Shown: in pieces, positions 62,333 to 64,000 of the stretch
Numbering within the stretch: position 1 is the first letter of the stretch
Layout of the letters: every line of letters begins with the position of its first letter
NCBI GenBank assembly: GCA_039820585.1
Contig: JBCBPV010000002.1
Coordinates: 1 to 64,000 of the forward strand
From: JBCBGF01 sp039820585
GTDB taxonomy: Bacteria > Pseudomonadota > Alphaproteobacteria > Rhodobacterales > Rhodobacteraceae
Reading direction: 5' to 3'
DNA length: 64,000 nucleotides
Made by a program: the position numbers and the translations under genes
Notes under the pieces: model-generated
What the model saw: the letters and a program-made list of their open reading frames with translations, nothing else
Told to the model about the DNA's origin: nothing
Database searches by the model: none

Positions 62333-63510
62333 TTCTTCGTACTCGCATACGGATCCGCCGCATCGCGCAAGCCGTCACCCACGAACACAAACGCCATCAC
62401 CAAGGCGATGAAGAACAGGACCGGAATAAAATACCACTGATAGTTCAGCAGCACATCCGCCGATGTCGTGTTCTGCAACATCACCCCAAGGCTGTTCACC
62501 GGATCCTTCAGCCCCAGCCCGATAAAGCTCAACGCCGTTTCCGACAGCACCATATACGGAAACGAGATCACCAGATCGACGATGATGTAGGATGTGAACG
62601 AGGGCAGCAGGTGTTTGCGGATCACGTGGGATGGCCCCGCGCCCGACAGCTTGGCGGCCAGCACGTATTCCTGATTGCGCTCCACCAGCAAATGCGTGCG
62701 CACCCGTCGCGCCAGTGTGGGCCAACCGATCAGACCCAGGATGATGGATATGAAGAAGAACCTTTGTTCCGAACTCATCTCGGGCGGCAAGAACGCCGCA
62801 ATCGCCATGAACAGGGGGATCGCCGGCACGGTTCGGACCGCATCGGTGATCATTTGCAGGAAGCCGTCGATAACGCCACCGAAATAGCCGGCCACCCCTC
62901 CTATCACCAGCGCCAGAACGAAACTGATCAGCACGCCCAAAGTCCCCACGGCGAGCGAGGTGTAGACCGCATGCAATGTGCGCGAGAAGATGTCTTTCCC
63001 GGTGTCATCCGTCCCGAACAGATGAATGAACCCCTCATCCACACCAAACAGCTTGGTGGTGAATGTCATCCCGAACAGCTTATATGGATCGCCCTGAACG
63101 AAGAACTGCACATAGCGGCGGTCTTCGGTATCAACCGTCGTGACCCAGCGGAAATTCGTGGCCAATGATCGCTCGCGCTTGACGCCATAGATGAACGGTC
63201 GCGCCGAACACCCCGCCTCATCACAGAACATCGGCACTTGCGGCGCCCCGTTTGTGTATTCGGCATTGCGCCCCGCAATCGTCGGGTCATAGGGCGACAG
63301 GAACGGTGCGAAGACGCCCATCAGGATCAGGATCATCAAAACCGTGCCCGCGATCATGGCGGATCGGTTCTTGCGGAACCGGGCCCAGATCAGCTGGCCC
63401 TGGCTGGCGGTGAAATACGCCTCACGCGCGCGGCGTTCGACGGCATCCTCCGTCTCCACGATGCTGACATGCGGGCCGGTGGTACCGGGAACTTGCGGAT
63501 CTATTGCCAT
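62329..63510 (-). CDS. Peptide-type ABC transporter permease (DppC-like, extended)
   Basis: 393 aa, longer than the usual ~300. One N-terminal membrane helix (SAMIAGTVLMILILMGVFAPF), then a ~90-residue periplasmic insert with two Cys (PMFCDEAGCSARPF), then the BPD_transp_1 core. Core markers: FGTDDTGKDIFSRTLH, AAKLSGAGPSHVIRKHLLPS and LGLKDPVNSLGVML. The insert resembles YejE-type permeases. Overlaps the DppD-like gene by 4 nt. Confidence 0.92.
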   Translation of the reverse strand: MAIDPQVPGTTGPHVSIVETEDAVERRAREAYFTASQGQLIWARFRKNRSAMIAGTVLMILILMGVFAPFLSPYDPTIAGRNAEYTNGAPQVPMFCDEAGCSARPFIYGVKRERSLATNFRWVTTVDTEDRRYVQFFVQGDPYKLFGMTFTTKLFGVDEGFIHLFGTDDTGKDIFSRTLHAVYTSLAVGTLGVLISFVLALVIGGVAGYFGGVIDGFLQMITDAVRTVPAIPLFMAIAAFLPPEMSSEQRFFFISIILGLIGWPTLARRVRTHLLVERNQEYVLAAKLSGAGPSHVIRKHLLPSFTSYIIVDLVISFPYMVLSETALSFIGLGLKDPVNSLGVMLQNTTSADVLLNYQWYFIPVLFFIALVMAFVFVGDGLRDAADPYASTKK

Positions 63511-63513
63511 GCC

Positions 63514-64000
63514 TCAGCCTCCCACCACGGATTTGCGCACGCGCGGATCAATGATCGCCAGCGCGATGTCGGTAAAGAAGTTCAGCGCCACAATCGTGCC
63601 CGTCAGCAGGAAGATGATCGCGCCCGCCAGTTGCTGGTCATTCGACCGCGCCAACGCCTCCAGCAATAGCGCCCCTGCCTCGGTCAGCGTCAGGATCAGC
63701 GCCACGATTGGCAACTCGTTGAAGATCCGGTTAAGGTCGAACCCAAGCGAGTTGACGATCGGCCCCAGCGCGTGCCGGGCGGGATAGCGCCACAACAGCT
63801 TGCCCCCGTAAAGACCCCGCGCCCGCGCCGCGGTCACATAAAGCTTGTCGTTCTCATCCAGCATCAACGCCCGCACGGTTTGCAGCGCAAAGGCAGTGGC
63901 CGACCAGCCCAATATGAACACCGGTAACCAGGCCCGCGACAGGAAATCCATCAGCTTATCAAACGACCAGGGCGCGTCTCGAAACTCGTTTGAAAACAGC
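63514..64000 (-). CDS. Peptide-type ABC transporter permease (DppB-like), 5' end beyond window
   Basis: About 162 C-terminal codons are visible; the frame is open to the right edge. Core: LPVFILGWSATAFALQTVRA, YVTAARARGLYGGKLLWRY, NRIFNELPIVALILTLTEAG, and the end DPRVRKSVVGG. It lies 3 nt upstream of the DppC-like gene. A substrate-binding protein gene would be expected further right. Confidence 0.9.
   Translation of the reverse strand, partial: LFSNEFRDAPWSFDKLMDFLSRAWLPVFILGWSATAFALQTVRALMLDENDKLYVTAARARGLYGGKLLWRYPARHALGPIVNSLGFDLNRIFNELPIVALILTLTEAGALLLEALARSNDQQLAGAIIFLLTGTIVALNFFTDIALAIIDPRVRKSVVGG

Overview
The window looks like core chromosome with metabolic accessory islands from a GC-rich alphaproteobacterium, most likely Rhodobacterales (Roseobacter group or a relative). 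This rests on gene content and order: a coiled-coil protein overlapping zapA, the lptF-lptG-lptD-surA-pdxA-rsmA operon, bolA-small membrane protein-grxD downstream of purL, several TRAP and peptide-type ABC genes, and phosphonate and C2 sulfonate-type genes. No genus can be named. I saw no insertion sequence, prophage, CRISPR array or rRNA. Genes are densely packed, with many 4-base ATGA/GTGA overlaps.

Layout. 1-6.8 kb: a 23S rRNA methyltransferase (cut by the left edge), tRNA-Tyr, zapA with its coiled-coil partner, transketolase, an exported caspase-like protein and a DUF808 membrane protein. 6.9-13.5 kb (minus strand): a catabolic block with an ureidoglycine aminohydrolase-like cupin, a dimethylglycine/sarcosine dehydrogenase-like FAD-GcvT protein, an unrecognised 74-aa protein, a Rieske oxygenase, a Gfo/Idh/MocA dehydrogenase and a GntR/UTRA regulator. 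13.6-19.5 kb (plus strand, divergent from the GntR gene): an SsuD-like FMN monooxygenase, an aldo/keto reductase, a flavin reductase and a three-part TRAP transporter, ended by a clear terminator. 19.6-23.1 kb: an AraC regulator divergent from a PhyH-type dioxygenase, then holC and pepA. 23.2-31.2 kb: LPS export and outer-membrane assembly, pdxA, rsmA and a degenerate histidine phosphatase. 31.2-40.2 kb: DUF4167 protein, prmC, prfA, DUF1499 protein, speB, mazG, a nucleoside hydrolase, a GNAT protein, selO and a DMT exporter. 40.4-43.9 kb: purL, a membrane protein, bolA, a small membrane protein and grxD, with a strong terminator. 44.1-47.1 kb: three TadE/TadG-like genes without the rest of a Tad system.

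47.5-64 kb is the most interesting part. A taurine:pyruvate aminotransferase-like gene and a MocR-type regulator are followed by a phosphotransacetylase-like gene and acetate kinase. Next come a LysR regulator and a complete 2-aminoethylphosphonate route (phnW, phnA, phnY) with a fourth PLP enzyme that best fits pbfA, the (R)-1-hydroxy-2-aminoethylphosphonate ammonia-lyase. Convergent to this operon is a sulfatase-fold hydrolase, possibly a phosphonate monoester hydrolase, in one operon with a peptide-type ABC transporter that runs off the right edge. Phosphonoacetate hydrolysis gives acetate, and AckA plus the Pta-like enzyme could feed it to acetyl-CoA, so the block may work as one C2-phosphonate and C2-sulfonate unit. 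No xsc gene is in the window.

All calls are from reading motifs, lengths and context. No database search was run.
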